Assembly (NCBI GenBank): GCA_900617975.1 | Contig: UZAE01001005.1 | Coordinates: 1 to 15,978, forward strand | Length of the DNA: 15,978 nucleotides | Source of the DNA: Rodentolepis nana | Lineage: Eukaryota; Platyhelminthes; Cestoda; Cyclophyllidea; Hymenolepididae | Direction of reading: 5' to 3' | The notes under the pieces: model-generated | Seen by the model: only the letters and a program-made list of their open reading frames with translations | Databases searched by the model: none | Told to the model about the DNA's origin: nothing | Shown: positions 1 to 10,003 of the stretch, in pieces | How positions within the stretch are numbered: the first letter of the stretch is position 1 | Layout: every line of letters starts with the position of its first letter | Translations under genes and position numbers: made by a program

Positions 1-225
1 TCGACTACTTTCACAGTACTCACCTCATCTTTTTTCTACCATCGTCTTTGAAACACTCTTCTCCCCACCCCCTCTCGAATTGTTTTTACTTTGATGTTCC
101 TTCCACTCTGTGAAGCCTGAAGTCAACTAAAGGGCTAATGATAACCATCAAACCGCCTGCCATTTGATATAATAATAATAATAATAACATTTTTGCCTGC
201 CATTTGATATAAATAAATATTATCA
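1..225 (+). repeat. SINE-like repeat, copy A (3' part; 5' end outside window)
   Basis: The window opens inside this copy, at the block that in copies D and E follows the start by about 110-130 bp (TTCGACTAC...TTTCACAGTACTCACCT). It continues through CTTTGATGTTCC and GAAGCCTGAAGTCAACTAAA to the family's 3' end. The 3' end is present twice: GCCTGCCATTTGATATAA occurs at 155-172, followed by (AAT)n, and again at 195-212, followed by AAATAAATATT. A microsatellite tail after a fixed 3' end is typical of elements copied by non-LTR retrotransposon machinery. Confidence 0.8.
169..187 (+). repeat. (AAT)n microsatellite tail within repeat copy A
   Basis: About six AAT units follow the first TTTGATAT end of copy A. 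The other copies have AAAT-type units at the same place, so this is a variant of the repeat's own 3' tail rather than an independent locus. Confidence 0.7.
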
Positions 226-2305
226 CTTTAATATTTAGAGGAGAGATTTTTAATGTCTTCTGTGTTGAAGTGAGATTAAAAAACCTTGTTGTCATTGATT
301 TTTAAAAGCATTTTTTGTCACTGGTGGAATTTGCTTTGAAGGATATTATTAGTAAATGGATAAATTAGGACATAAAATGCAGCAGTGGCATAAATCAACG
401 GAATTCAGTTTGTCACAATTAAGTCAACAAAATTGCAAGTAAGAATTATTTATTCGAAAGCTTCCCATTTTCATAATCTGAACGGTGACTCTCTGTAGTG
501 ATTCGCACTTTGTTCGATTTTTTTGGCGCACAAAGCTCGCATTCATAAATCGTGTAGTAGACGAGGATGCGAATGAAAATGTGCTAAAATAAATCGGAAT
601 TCAGAAGAAGAGCGTCAATCAGAAATTTAAGTCAATGTTCAGTCAGGTGGAGGAACCAATAGGTAACTCAAAGAAGGGCATTGAGCGAACTGAAAGAAAA
701 CCCGAAAGAATCCCTATGAACTTGTTCTAAAATAAGCAGAAGAAAGAGAAACAAAAGAAGCAGCCTCCTCAAGTAGGTCCTGGAATCGAAATCCATCATT
801 CATTTCCGGTAACCTAAGTTAAACCTCGGGCTAAGAAAAAAAGGAAAATTCGTGTTTCAACAAAAAACATGGAAGGAATTCGTACTAAGAAAATGAAAGT
901 TGTATGGCTGTTTATCTGGAACTCAATGAAAAATCTCCAATGGAATTATACTAACTGCCTCATTCACCAAAATACTTCCCTTAAAAAAAGGCCACACCGC
1001 CAATAAGGAATATGTAAACATTAAAAGAACTTCAACCCATAAAAGAAGCTTTATGAGGAAGGAGTGGCTTAAGAAGAGGAGATATAAAGGCGTAAAATTA
1101 AATTACTAATAATTATTTTCTAATTGTTCTCTAGATAACATCAATTTTATATATTTTATCTCAGTATTTTTGACATCACAATTAACTCTTGGTTTTCCAA
1201 TGTAAAAAAATGTAAAAACTAAATAGTGCGCATGGCTTGAGCGAAGCTATAATTAATATACGCCATAACGACAGCCTATTTTCTACGTTATTCTGGGAGG
1301 GACAAAGATATGCGGATCGAAAGTGCGTTTGATTATTAATTAATACGTTAAAATTCACGCAAAAGTTTTGTGTATCGTTCATTTGTTGTCTTGTAATGTC
1401 ATAAGGCTATATTTTTTATATCTGCTCAAGGGCGTTTTTGCTTTGTAAAAGGAATTAAATAGGCAAGATCGATAGTTTCTATATAAAACTGGACATTGTG
1501 AACAAAATGTTGCTCTATTCCTGGGGTGGGAGTGGGGAAGGAATAGAATTGTGGATAGTGCACTAGCCCTATGAATAAATGTTGCGAAACCCGAAACCAA
1601 AATTCGGGTGCATTGAAACTCACATCATAACTTTACTCCCAAATTCTTAAACGTAACCTCCTGCTCCCCCCCCCCCCTCCATGACATGGAAATTAATTTT
1701 GGACGAGATTAGAACACCAGAAATCATACAAATCCTTCAATTCAGTCTACTGTGCCATGTGGACTGTTTAATTCGATCAAAATTTCTTTAAATTGGATCC
1801 CCTTCCCTGAGACACACTGTGGTTGCTTCTTAAAACAACTTGGAAACAAAATTCAAATTTTTGTTGTTTGCGTTAAATGACTTTACGCAAAGCGTTCGGG
1901 TATCTCTCTTCACCTGTCGTGAATCAGTGCACCACAAAGTTTCCCATAATCGCATTTTGTTTTATTTATATTTATTTCATATTTTTGAAAATTTACCATT
2001 TAGGTGGATTTAAAGATTTATTCGTACGACTCTGATAATGCTTTCATGTCAGTCATAATGACTCCTTAGAGTGTCACCAAGTAAGTCAATAAATCCACAA
2101 GTTGTTTAAAAGTGTGTTTAGATTCCGTGTTTTCTGAAAGAAACACTTTCTAACAGGTTGATTTCAATAAAGGAGTAATTACATTTAGTATCTACTAATT
2201 AAATTGAATTATAGACCAGATGTATTTTCAAGCCGATTCATTGCGTAGCACAAGCTATAAACGTTAAAATACATGGGAAAATCTCGCAGAAGACCGTAAA
2301 TGCAC
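226..2305. other. AT-rich intergenic DNA, no gene seen
   Basis: This stretch lies downstream of the minus-strand gene. Short open frames at 1182-1382, 1379-1600 and 1426-1623 (minus strand) have low-complexity translations, no splice context and no recognisable domain. It holds a C12 run at 1666-1677 and several TTTATT motifs around 1961-1976 that could act as distal polyadenylation signals. I see no RNA gene or structured mobile element. Confidence 0.6.
1666..1677. repeat. Poly-C run (C12)
   Basis: Twelve consecutive cytosines, followed by TCC, in otherwise AT-rich DNA. It is one of seven such runs of 10 to 15 bases in the window. Confidence 0.95.
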
Positions 2306-2311
2306 TTTATT
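2306..2311 (-). promoter_or_regulatory. Candidate polyadenylation signal AATAAA for the minus-strand gene
   Basis: AATAAA reads on the minus strand at 2311-2306, about 286 nt past the TGA stop. It is the first canonical hexamer after the stop in the direction of transcription. A TTGTG-containing stretch follows further downstream (near 2250). This implies a 3'UTR of roughly 300 nt. Further hexamers on the same strand at 1976-1971 and 1966-1961 are possible distal alternatives. Confidence 0.4.
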
Positions 2312-2596
2312 TTTTAAGCGAAATAAGATCACAAGAGATGGATGGAAAGAAGAGAAAACAACAAAGGCAAATAAAACTATCCGAGGAATAAAATGAGAAT
2401 ACATCATCATAAACATGGTGAATTTGAGTTCGCTCTTGTGGGTTATGGAGGGTTTGTCGAAATATTTACACCCTGTGGCGCTTACAGGTGGGAAAATTTG
2501 GAAATGAACATGATAGATATAGAGAGAAAAAAGAACTCTAGATATTTAACATCAAAAACTCTTTTCATTTGGTTATCACGATATACGGAAGTGCGG
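2312..2596 (-). other. Probable 3' untranslated region of the minus-strand gene
   Basis: The stretch between the TGA stop and the first AATAAA holds no convincing coding frame on the minus strand and no recognisable repeat. An open frame on the plus strand at 2393-2617 shows no coding character and overlaps the terminal exon antisense. I call this region 3'UTR by position only. Confidence 0.4.
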
Positions 2597-2847
2597 TCAT
2601 GGATCGGCAAAGCCTGAATCGACCATTTGACCAGAAAAACAGGCAGATTGGGTCATCAAGGCAGATTCTTTTCCAGTGGAGAATGGAAGAGTACGACAGT
2701 TACGAGATCGGGATGCGCCAACAGCACCGTTAGCTGCCACGGAAGTTGTAGTGTCAAGAAGGGAGTCCTCGAAGGGAGATGTATACCAGGATTTGACGCT
2801 TCCTCGACCTCGGAATGATGAATGTCGTTGGGGGCCGGCGTAAGCTC
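2597..2847 (-). CDS. Terminal coding exon of an unrecognised minus-strand gene
   Basis: This is the 3'-most exon. It enters through the acceptor AATAATTACAG|GAG at 2848 with two bases (GA) that complete a split codon, runs 82 codons, and stops at TGA 2599-2597. The peptide starts AYAGPQRHSSFRGRGSVKSW, has YTSPFEDSLLD in the middle, and ends SGQMVDSGFADP. It is rich in Ser, Thr and Gly and has no membrane segment, coiled coil or domain I recognise, so I infer a disordered C-terminal tail. The split codon fits the exon at 5793-5716, which ends in a single G; the joined codon is GGA (Gly). The exon is clearly richer in G+C than its flanks, and the other five frames break sooner or give less protein-like translations. 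It has no in-frame start of its own, so a search for ATG-initiated frames misses it. Coding status is well supported; the function is unknown. Confidence 0.8.
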
Positions 2848-3240
2848 CTGTAATTATTACGAATCATAGGATGTGAATAAGAGACTTAATTAGTGTACTT
2901 ATAATTTAAACTAAATAGCACTGAAAATACAACCACAAAAAATAAATTATGAGCAAAATATTGCTTTTAAATTGATAGCAAAATTTGCGATATGACATCA
3001 CGCTTCGGTTTCCGTCTTTATAAAAAGGGTCATTGAGGCAATTCCCGTATCTCCGATAATATTTCCTTTGTTATTTCAAAGACAGAAACAAAGTATGATG
3101 CAGGCGAATGAATAAGGCAACATTTTGAAAATAGTTACCTTGAATGTGGTAGTGCAAACAGATTTTTCAGGTTTTAATGATGAGAAAATTTGTGGAAAGG
3201 AAGAGAACAACCAAGGAGTTCAGTGGGGTTTGAAGTGAAA

Positions 3241-3250
3241 GGGGGGGGGG
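3241..3250. repeat. Poly-G run (G10)
   Basis: Ten consecutive guanines inside the last intron, preceded by GTGAAA. It belongs to the set of homopolymeric C/G runs scattered through the window. Confidence 0.95.
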
Positions 3251-3618
3251 TTATGAAGTAGGCAATAAGTAGAAGGCAATTGGGATTTTGCATTGTTTAA
3301 ATTAAGTAAGAATCAATTTGTTCATTTTCTCATAAAGAGCCAAGTAAACCTCGTGGCGTCCTAACGCTCGCATTCACTAATTGACGCGCAAATTCAATGA
3401 AATGAATATTTACATGATTTTCACTTATTATTGATCGACCGACTTGGCTCTGTGGTTGATCATCCCATCACGATCGAATTGTATGTGTTTTATGATAAAA
3501 CTCGGCTAGGGACGACTGTTAACCTTACTTGGTGCTATTTTCATACCCTCAAGGTGCAATGGCAACTGGTATTGTCCAGGCAAGGTCATTTTACACATGG
3601 TAATACCATAACCACCTA

Positions 3619-3629
3619 CCCCCCCCCCC
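3619..3629. repeat. Poly-C run (C11)
   Basis: Eleven consecutive cytosines between ACCTA and ATAGG, inside the last intron. On the sense strand of the host gene it is a G11 run. Confidence 0.95.
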
Positions 3630-3829
3630 ATAGGTCAATAAAGCTTGATGATAGTGACTGTTAACACTTTAGCGTCACTTTGAATTAAATCAGTAGTGGT
3701 TTTAGAAATTCCATAATCAACCGAAAAAAGACAAAATATGTCCTAATTAATTACGAAACCGCCACCATATATTATTAAAGTTCAACTTACGCTCGCGCAC
3801 ATAGGGCGTTTTATTATTTGGATTTACCT

Positions 3830-4162
3830 GGGGTGTGCGATAGACTTACCTCCACGTGGTGCACCCTGGGCAACGTATACTCATACGGCAAAATGGTCTA
3901 TAAACCGGCAGTTGACTTCTGACTTCAAACTATCATTACCTCACTGTATGTCATATTCCACAACTTTCACAGTTTTCACCACACATTTTCCCTACCTTTT
4001 TGCCCGTCTCTTTTACATCTTTGAAACACTCTTCTGTCCACCCCCCTCTCGACTTTCTTTCACTTTGATGTTCCTCCTCCCCTCTGTGAAGCCTGAAGTC
4101 AACAAATGGGTTAATGATAACTACCAAAATGCTTGCCATTTGATATAAATAAATAAGTAAAT
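3830..4162 (+). repeat. SINE-like repeat, copy B (full length)
   Basis: This is the most complete copy, about 333 bp. It starts GGGGTGTGCGATAGACTTAC, passes through CCACGTGGTGCACCCTGG and CAACGTATACTCATACGGC, then a pyrimidine-rich middle with TTTCACAGT and CTTTGATGTTCC, then GAAGCCTGAAGTCAAC and GGGTTAATGATAAC, and ends GCCATTTGATATAAATAAAT with a short degenerate tail. I recognise no protein-coding domain; the open frame at 3912-4148 and its antisense counterpart are by-products of the repeat. I see no clear target-site duplication. It lies antisense in the last intron of the minus-strand gene. I cannot assign it to a named family. Confidence 0.85.
3851..3864 (+). other. Overlapping palindromes CCACGTGG / GGTGCACC in the repeat head
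   Basis: The sequence CCACGTGGTGCACC contains two 8-bp palindromes that share GG. The first has an E-box core (CACGTG). It recurs in copies B and E, with one-base differences in copy D (CTACGTGG) and copy E (GGTGCAAC), and is removed by the internal deletion in copy C. Its role is unknown. Confidence 0.6.
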
Positions 4163-5715
4163 ATTTCTCATTCCAGCACGTGAAAAACATTCTTTACACA
4201 GAAAGAAAACTGGTGCAGGTATTTGCAGTCCCCTAGAAAAAGATCGTTTTTGCTGAATTTATAACTGTGATTTCTCGAATATAACTAAATGGTCACTTTT
4301 TACTGCTTACTACTGGCATAAAGTTTTTTCATCATAGTTCATGTTTTGAAATATTATTTCAGTAAAAATTCTATTATGATATAAGTGGATATGGCCGAAC
4401 TGTCTCCTTCATATCAAAATTTACATATTTTAAAAGAATACTCATTTTCTACTTGTGAGTTAAGTAAAATAACGAAATTAATTTTTACCACATAACGAGA
4501 GTGCATTGAAAAAAGATGAAAATTTATCCATTCAATTTCAAAATCATTGGTTATAGAAACCACATTTTAAAGCTCGCAGGAAAAAAATTTGCTAAATTTG
4601 CTTTAATTATTCATAAAAGTACGCACCTAAAGAGGTTTATTATACAAATCTAGGCCAAGTATTAAAAATGGAAAACATTTAATATTTTACTTAAATAGCT
4701 GCCAATATATTCGTTTAATTATGTTCTATTTGTAAGAATGTATAACTGCTTTGAACCTCAATGCCCTGAATCACAAAAAATATATAAAAAGTTAAACAAC
4801 GAATATTAAGGAACATTCCAACTCTTCCCTTCATACGCATAAGAACTAACTGGGGAAAACCGAATGAAAAGACACTCTGATTTTCTGCTTTCCCACACTT
4901 TCTTCAAAGCAAATATTCCCAACATAGAAGAAGGGAGGGGAGGGGGATATGGTTTTCATCTCCAATTTAGTGCCCAGGGGCTAATGAACTTTTCTAAACA
5001 TTGGAGAAATATTTTCATCAATTTAATAATGCCACAGCAAATCTTAACAATAATGGCAAGTTTTAATCAAGAAATCGATTTTACTGCTCTATCTAATGCG
5101 CACACGATAATTCGTTTAAATAAAAAGTAGATTCAAGGACAAACTAGTAGATAATTGTCAAAACACCCTAAACACCACAACTGCTCAGATTCAATCGTGT
5201 GTGTTCTCGATAAACTGCCTTGCATCGCGCGGAAGGTAATAAGCTTATTGGACAATCGAAGTAACTAATAGGAAGCTGACTAATAACATTTAAATTAAAA
5301 TACAGTTTTATTAAGGGCAGAAGAAGAAATAATATTTGTATCTTCAAATATAGCCTTATTTTTAACATTTTAATATAAACTTATGTATCAACACGAATAT
5401 TTAAAAAAATGCGATTAAATAATAGATTCAATGTTCCATTTGTGATTGAAATTAATAACAATCTTTTAAATTATTCCATCCAATCCGTTTGTAAATCACG
5501 ATCTCCACATCTGTCAAATTGCTAGAAACTCTAATTCCACTATTAAATTGTTGAATTTTACAAAAGCTTGCAACAAGGCTTAGCTCTCAACAAAGCAATA
5601 AAGCCGCTCGCGTCAATGCAAATCTGACCGACGCATTGGTTAACGCCACCGGCCAATCAGATAAAGGATGGGAAATATTGCATTTGTTAGTAGGGGAAAT
5701 CCAACCTTTACTCAC

Positions 5716-5793
5716 CAGGTTCATGATCCCAGTCCAGTTCCAATGGAGATTCAAAGTCCCCAGCAAAGCAGTCTGGAGCGGATTTGTTTCCAT
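5716..5793 (-). CDS. Internal 78-nt coding exon with an LDWD acidic-tryptophan motif
   Basis: The exon lies between a strong acceptor (pyrimidine-rich tract, then CATTCCACTTTAG at 5806-5794) and a near-ideal donor (CCTG|GTGAGTAAAG at 5716/5715). It is 78 nt long. The only frame that matches both neighbours in phase reads GNKSAPDCFAGDF then ESPLELDWDHEP, with two bases completing the preceding codon and one G left for the next. The alternative frame that begins with ATG right after the acceptor does not fit the neighbouring phases. The segment ESPLELDWDHE resembles the W-acidic short linear motif (Leu-Glu/Asp-Trp-Asp/Glu) known in cargo adaptors that bind kinesin light chain TPR domains. That is a motif resemblance only. 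Skipping this exon would keep the reading frame (26 codons), so it could be an alternative cassette. Confidence 0.75.
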
Positions 5794-6312
5794 CTAAAGT
5801 GGAATGAAATAGTAAGTGAATAGGATGAACAGCAATTTTGAGAATGAGATGGCATTTTAAAGAAATTCTCAAAAATAACTCAAGCCAGTATGATCAAGTA
5901 TGAAAAAAAACGAAGAGAAACAGTTCACTTTTCCTCACTCTTAGCATATAAGCTATTTTTATATGAGAAAAGGGGTTTACGACGTTGTTAGTGACTACGA
6001 GATCTCACAAGATAAGCCGTGACTCGGTCATTAAAAAATGAGATTGCTGACTCAGTAAAGTGGGTGGAAAAGACATTAGTCTATGGAGGAATCCCGAGTG
6101 TCTCATTGATAAGTAAAATAGACGCAAAGATGCCGTTTGGCAAATTTGTGTTGACTTAAGGTCGGAGCAGGTTATTTGAATTACCATCGAGTAAGTGTGA
6201 CAAGAGAGACAGTTAGCAAAGTCAGCGTTACTATTAGAGATAAGGTGGATGAAAACTGTGAAAAGGTGTGATTCGCTCTCTCCGAAAGGGAATGGCAGAT
6301 ATTGTGAAAACC

Positions 6313-6522
6313 GGGGTGTGCGATAGACTGGGCAACGTATACTCATACGGCTAAAAAGTCTATTAACTGGTAGTTGACTTCTCACTTCAAGCTACTATCA
6401 CCCCACTGTATGCCATATTCTACCACTTCCACAGAAATCATTTTGCCTTTTTCTCTGCCTCTGTGTCTGTCTCTTTTACAACTGTAAACCACTCTTCTGT
6501 TCCCCATCCATCGACTTTCTAT
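6313..6522 (+). repeat. SINE-like repeat, copy C (3'-truncated, internal deletion)
   Basis: This copy starts GGGGTGTGCGATAGACT like copies B and E, then jumps directly to GGGCAACGTATACTCATACG. A 21-bp block, TACCTCCACGTGGTGCACCC plus one T, is missing between short CT repeats. Similarity continues to CATCGACTTTCTATGCC and then ends: the GAAGCCTGAAGTCAAC block and the TTTGATATAAATAAAT tail are absent. The copy is therefore truncated or rearranged at its 3' end. Confidence 0.8.
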
Positions 6523-7331
6523 GCCACTAACAAAACGGTTGCCTAAATTCTCTTCACACAAATCAATCTCAAGGAATTTTTGAATTTCAGTGAAAAAAAA
6601 GGTATTTTATTTTTAACATTAAGTCATGTATATGTCGATCTCTTACTAAGTAGCTATTCAATTTTATTTTAACTACATATGGACTAATTTTAGAGTGTAT
6701 TATTAAACACTGACCCTCGTTGGAAATTCATGGGTAAGTTATGAAATTAGTATTTTGATAAAATCTCCCATAATAAAGTTGCTGTTTTGTTAAAGATGGT
6801 ATTTTCAAAATAGACTACTAATTAAAAACATTTGGAACTTTTGAATAGTCAAATTAAAAGAAAACATGTTAAGAAGTTATCCAACTGTCTAATTGGTAAT
6901 AAAATAGCAAACATTCACACTTTCAGTGTGATAAAAAGGGCAGCAATCGCTTAAAATAGAAAAATTAATATAATTTAATAAAGTATACAAATGGGTGGTG
7001 TTAGCTTGGTCAAAACAATTAAAGACGAATTCTGTCCGGCCGGTAAATAAATTGTAGTGATCACCAGTTCTCTTTCAGCACAACAGTATTTGTGGGATTA
7101 ATCAATCCGCACAGTTTATGCATAACCTCGTACATGTCTCAATCAAACTAGAGTACTCTGTTCCCTTGCTTCTAACTAATGATGTGCTTGGTTTTAAATA
7201 ACCGGTTCTGGAGTGAAATTTTAACTTTTGCAAGCTTTTGATTCGCATTTTAATTATGAGAGCACTCCGTTAAGTAGTCGATAGATCGCATAGCAGCAAA
7301 CTTTTGTTGCAGTATGAAAACGGGATCGTAA

Positions 7332-7372
7332 CCCCCCCCCCTCCCCTCCCCTCCCCCTCCGGTTCTCCCCCT
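7332..7372. repeat. C-rich tract, G-quadruplex-prone on the minus strand
   Basis: A C10 run is followed by TCCCCTCCCCTCCCCCTCC and then GGTTCTCCCCC. On the minus strand, which is the sense strand of the host gene, this reads as at least four G-tracts of four or more separated by single A residues. That pattern is strongly predictive of a G-quadruplex in DNA and in the intron RNA. Confidence 0.85.
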
Positions 7373-7636
7373 TAAATGCTATTAACTCGACAGGGCATAA
7401 AACCCAATTGCAAAATATGCCCCGAAAAGACAGTAAGAACATCTCATGGCTTCAGCTAATATGTTGGCCACTATGGTAAGGAAGAATCAATTACAACTGA
7501 CATAATTAGTTAATTTCTCTTTTGTTGAAATAATGAAATAGGGGAAGTATTTTGCAATTCATGCTGCATAGAACTTCCGACATTCTTAGTGAGACTGTCA
7601 ATATTTAACAAACGGCTCTACTATATTTAAGCCGTT

Positions 7637-7973
7637 TGGGCGTGTACGATAGACTTACCTCTACGTGGTGCACCCTGGCCAACGTATACTCATACGGCAA
7701 AAAAGTCTGACATCAGACTACCATCACCCCACTGTATGTCATATTCGATTACTTTCACAGTACTCACCTCACCTTTTCACTCTACCTTTGTGTTTGTCTC
7801 GTTCACATCTTTGGAACACTTTTCTGTCCCCCCTCTCGACTTTTTGTCACTTTGATGTTCCTCTGTGAAGCACGAAGTCAACTAAAGGGCTAATGATAGC
7901 CTCTATGAAACCTGAAGTCAACTAAATGGTTAATGATAACCATCAAAACCCCTGCCATTTGATATAAATAAAT
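7637..7973 (+). repeat. SINE-like repeat, copy D (full length, internal 40-bp duplication)
   Basis: This copy begins TGGGCGTGTACGATAGACTT, keeps the ACGTGGTGCACCCTGG and CAACGTATACTCATACGG head, lacks part of the segment ATTAACTGGCAGTTGACTTC seen in copy E, and ends GCCATTTGATATAAATAAAT. Near the 3' end a 40-bp unit is tandemly doubled (7861-7900 and 7901-7940). An 8-bp match, TAAGCCGT, occurs just before the copy (7628-7635) and 10 bp past its tail (7984-7991), a possible target-site duplication. Confidence 0.85.
7861..7940 (+). repeat. 40-bp tandem duplication inside repeat copy D
   Basis: Two adjacent 40-bp units begin CTCTGTGAAGCACGAAGTCA and CTCTATGAAACCTGAAGTCA and end GGCTAATGATAGC and GGTTAATGATAAC. 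They differ at several positions. Copies A and B have the unit once, so the doubling is specific to this copy or to a subfamily. Confidence 0.85.
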
Positions 7974-10003
7974 GTTTAGGCTGTAAGCCGTGGAATAGCA
8001 TATAATATACTTTGGCGTGGCAACAATTTGAAAAAAAATTAAAGTCTCAAAACCAACTCTTCTTGATTAGGTAACGTTAGTCAATGAGCATCGCAGACAT
8101 TTTTTGTTGAAATTTGGGAAAAGTATAATGAAATTCATATTTTGGAATATGAACTGCTAATTCAGTAAATGCGGTATAAATCGAGACCGGAAATCAGATG
8201 AAGTAAGGTCAGCTGACCCCTTGGCGTTGCCGTCTGCGTGTTCTCGATACTCCACATTTTAATATTGGTAGAACTTTGTGCCATTTGGTATCAATTGCTT
8301 CCCATAATTAAAATTTGAAATTATTTTATATATTGCTGTAGGCAATAATAATTGTTTTGTAATTTTTAAGTATAATATTTCATGCATCAGTATTTTAAAC
8401 CATTCAGATGGGCCAAAATATTAGTGTATTCAAACATGTTAAATTATGCCAACCGCATGAGAAATATTGAATAATGAGATTTAATTTACGGACTATTTCG
8501 AGGCATTTAATTGAAAGCTTTAAAAATGGTCTCAGATACAGCTAACGAAATTGACAATTTGATTTTCATATTTTCTGCGATAAAGTGGAGCCACAAATGA
8601 TAATAGGAAACATAACGGCGCGTATGAAATGAAAAGAAAAATAAACAAAAAACTTTTACTTTTAAGGAAAAAATATCCCGTCCCAACCAGAAGAACAACT
8701 TTGACCTATTGTTTTCAATAAAACGACATATTCTCTTAAGGGAATTGTGAAACCTACTGTGCTTACCGTTGTAATTTTTACACAAAAAGCACATCGGCTT
8801 AAAGGTTTGCTAATGGCCAGCATTCCAATTGTTGCAAAAACACGAGCTTCTGAAATTTTTTCTCAGAAGTTGTTCAATTTTTGCTATTTGACAACACAGT
8901 TTTAGTTTGTTTGTGCAATAATATAATAAAATAAGAAATTATCTATACAAAGACGTCCTAAAGCAAAGATTTTAGAGAGTCGGGAGTGGATTTCCTCTTT
9001 TTTAGTGCTTAAACGGGCTGATCGCATTCAAGCTAACTATATATATACCAACGCAGTAGAAAGTCATTGAAGTCTAATTCGATTAAAGTTGTACTTTATA
9101 AACATACATAAGCCTAATGCACTCCCTTTAATATTAAAATCACAGAACCCAAAAAATTAAGTTAGATGAAATACATTTAAAATTCAGGTTTTCTGAGGCA
9201 GTTTATATGCTATTGGCGTTACAGCACAAGTTTTTCGACCTACGCGCCTATATCCTTGATTAGAGGAAGGAAAACACAATTCCTCGTTGTTATCGCGAAA
9301 ACATATTCCAATTCAATTCCAGCACTGCACAATATCTTGTGATTCATATTAATCAACATAAATAACATTATGGTGAAAAAAAACTATTTTTTTATACTAA
9401 TTGAAAGAAAAACAATGTCCAATAATGTTGCATAATTTAATTTTCGACTCAATAAGTGGGAGAGACTGAAAAAAGAGTAAGAAGTATTTCAAAATTTAAT
9501 CTCTATTCCCATTGGTTAAATTGGTGCGAAATGGAACTTTAACGCAGAAAGGGCAGTGTGTTTAGAACATAAAGTTTTGCTATTGTATCGTTTGAAGCTG
9601 GTGCTGCGAGGGTGGGAAATACGTTCACAACCAGATGCTAAGCAGCCTACAATGACACCTTCTCTAAAAATAACCAGTTAACATAAAGTAATATGCCAAA
9701 ATTGACAGAATTCTTCTTTTTTTCAAATTAATTAGACAAATAAAAAGTATCTCCTAATTACTGTCAAACTGATCATAATCAGACTACGTTTAAAGGTGAA
9801 TAAAACCAAACCAATGGTAAAAGAGAAGAGACTAAGAATGACTTCAACTAAATTGTTCAAACAATGTAAGTGAGATTATTCTGCATCGATATTAGGTCCA
9901 GTTGAAATGCCATCGTATCGTTGAAGTAGTTTATCAATTCACAAATTATATGAGCGTAGCTTTTCAACCACATCAGTATTTCGAAGACAAACCACATTTT
10001 TAA

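Larger units (their letters stand above)
2848..5715 (-). other. Intron of the minus-strand gene (about 2.9 kb)
   Basis: The intron is bounded by donor GTGAGT at 5715-5710 and an acceptor ending ACAG at 2848. It contains repeat copy B (3830-4162), a G10 run at 3241-3250 and a C11 run at 3619-3629. The remainder is AT-rich with no coding frame I trust. The open frames at 3431-3664 and 4864-5130 (plus) and 5168-5368 (minus) have no splice or composition support. Confidence 0.65.

Noticed and set aside
2627..2818. 63-codon plus-strand frame opposite the terminal exon
   Set aside because: The minus-strand frame here is longer, splice-bounded and phase-matched, so the plus-strand frame is its antisense shadow.
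3431..3490. tRNA-like words TGGCTCTGTGG and GATCGAATT, suggesting a tRNA-derived SINE head
   Set aside because: They resemble A and B boxes only loosely, no cloverleaf can be drawn, and no second copy or tail is present.
3836..3843. ACTTACCT in the repeat, identical to the 5' end of U1 snRNA
   Set aside because: Eight bases only. The sequence after it does not follow U1, and the match is expected for any reverse-complemented strong 5' splice site.
3951..4190. 79-codon minus-strand frame across repeat copy B
   Set aside because: It is antisense to the repeat's pyrimidine-rich middle, which gives a charged, low-complexity translation. A similar antisense frame exists in copy A.
6005..6385. 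126-codon open frame on the minus strand, the longest in the window
   Set aside because: About a fifth of it is antisense to repeat copy C, the rest has no domain or coding character, and it has no splice or neighbour support.
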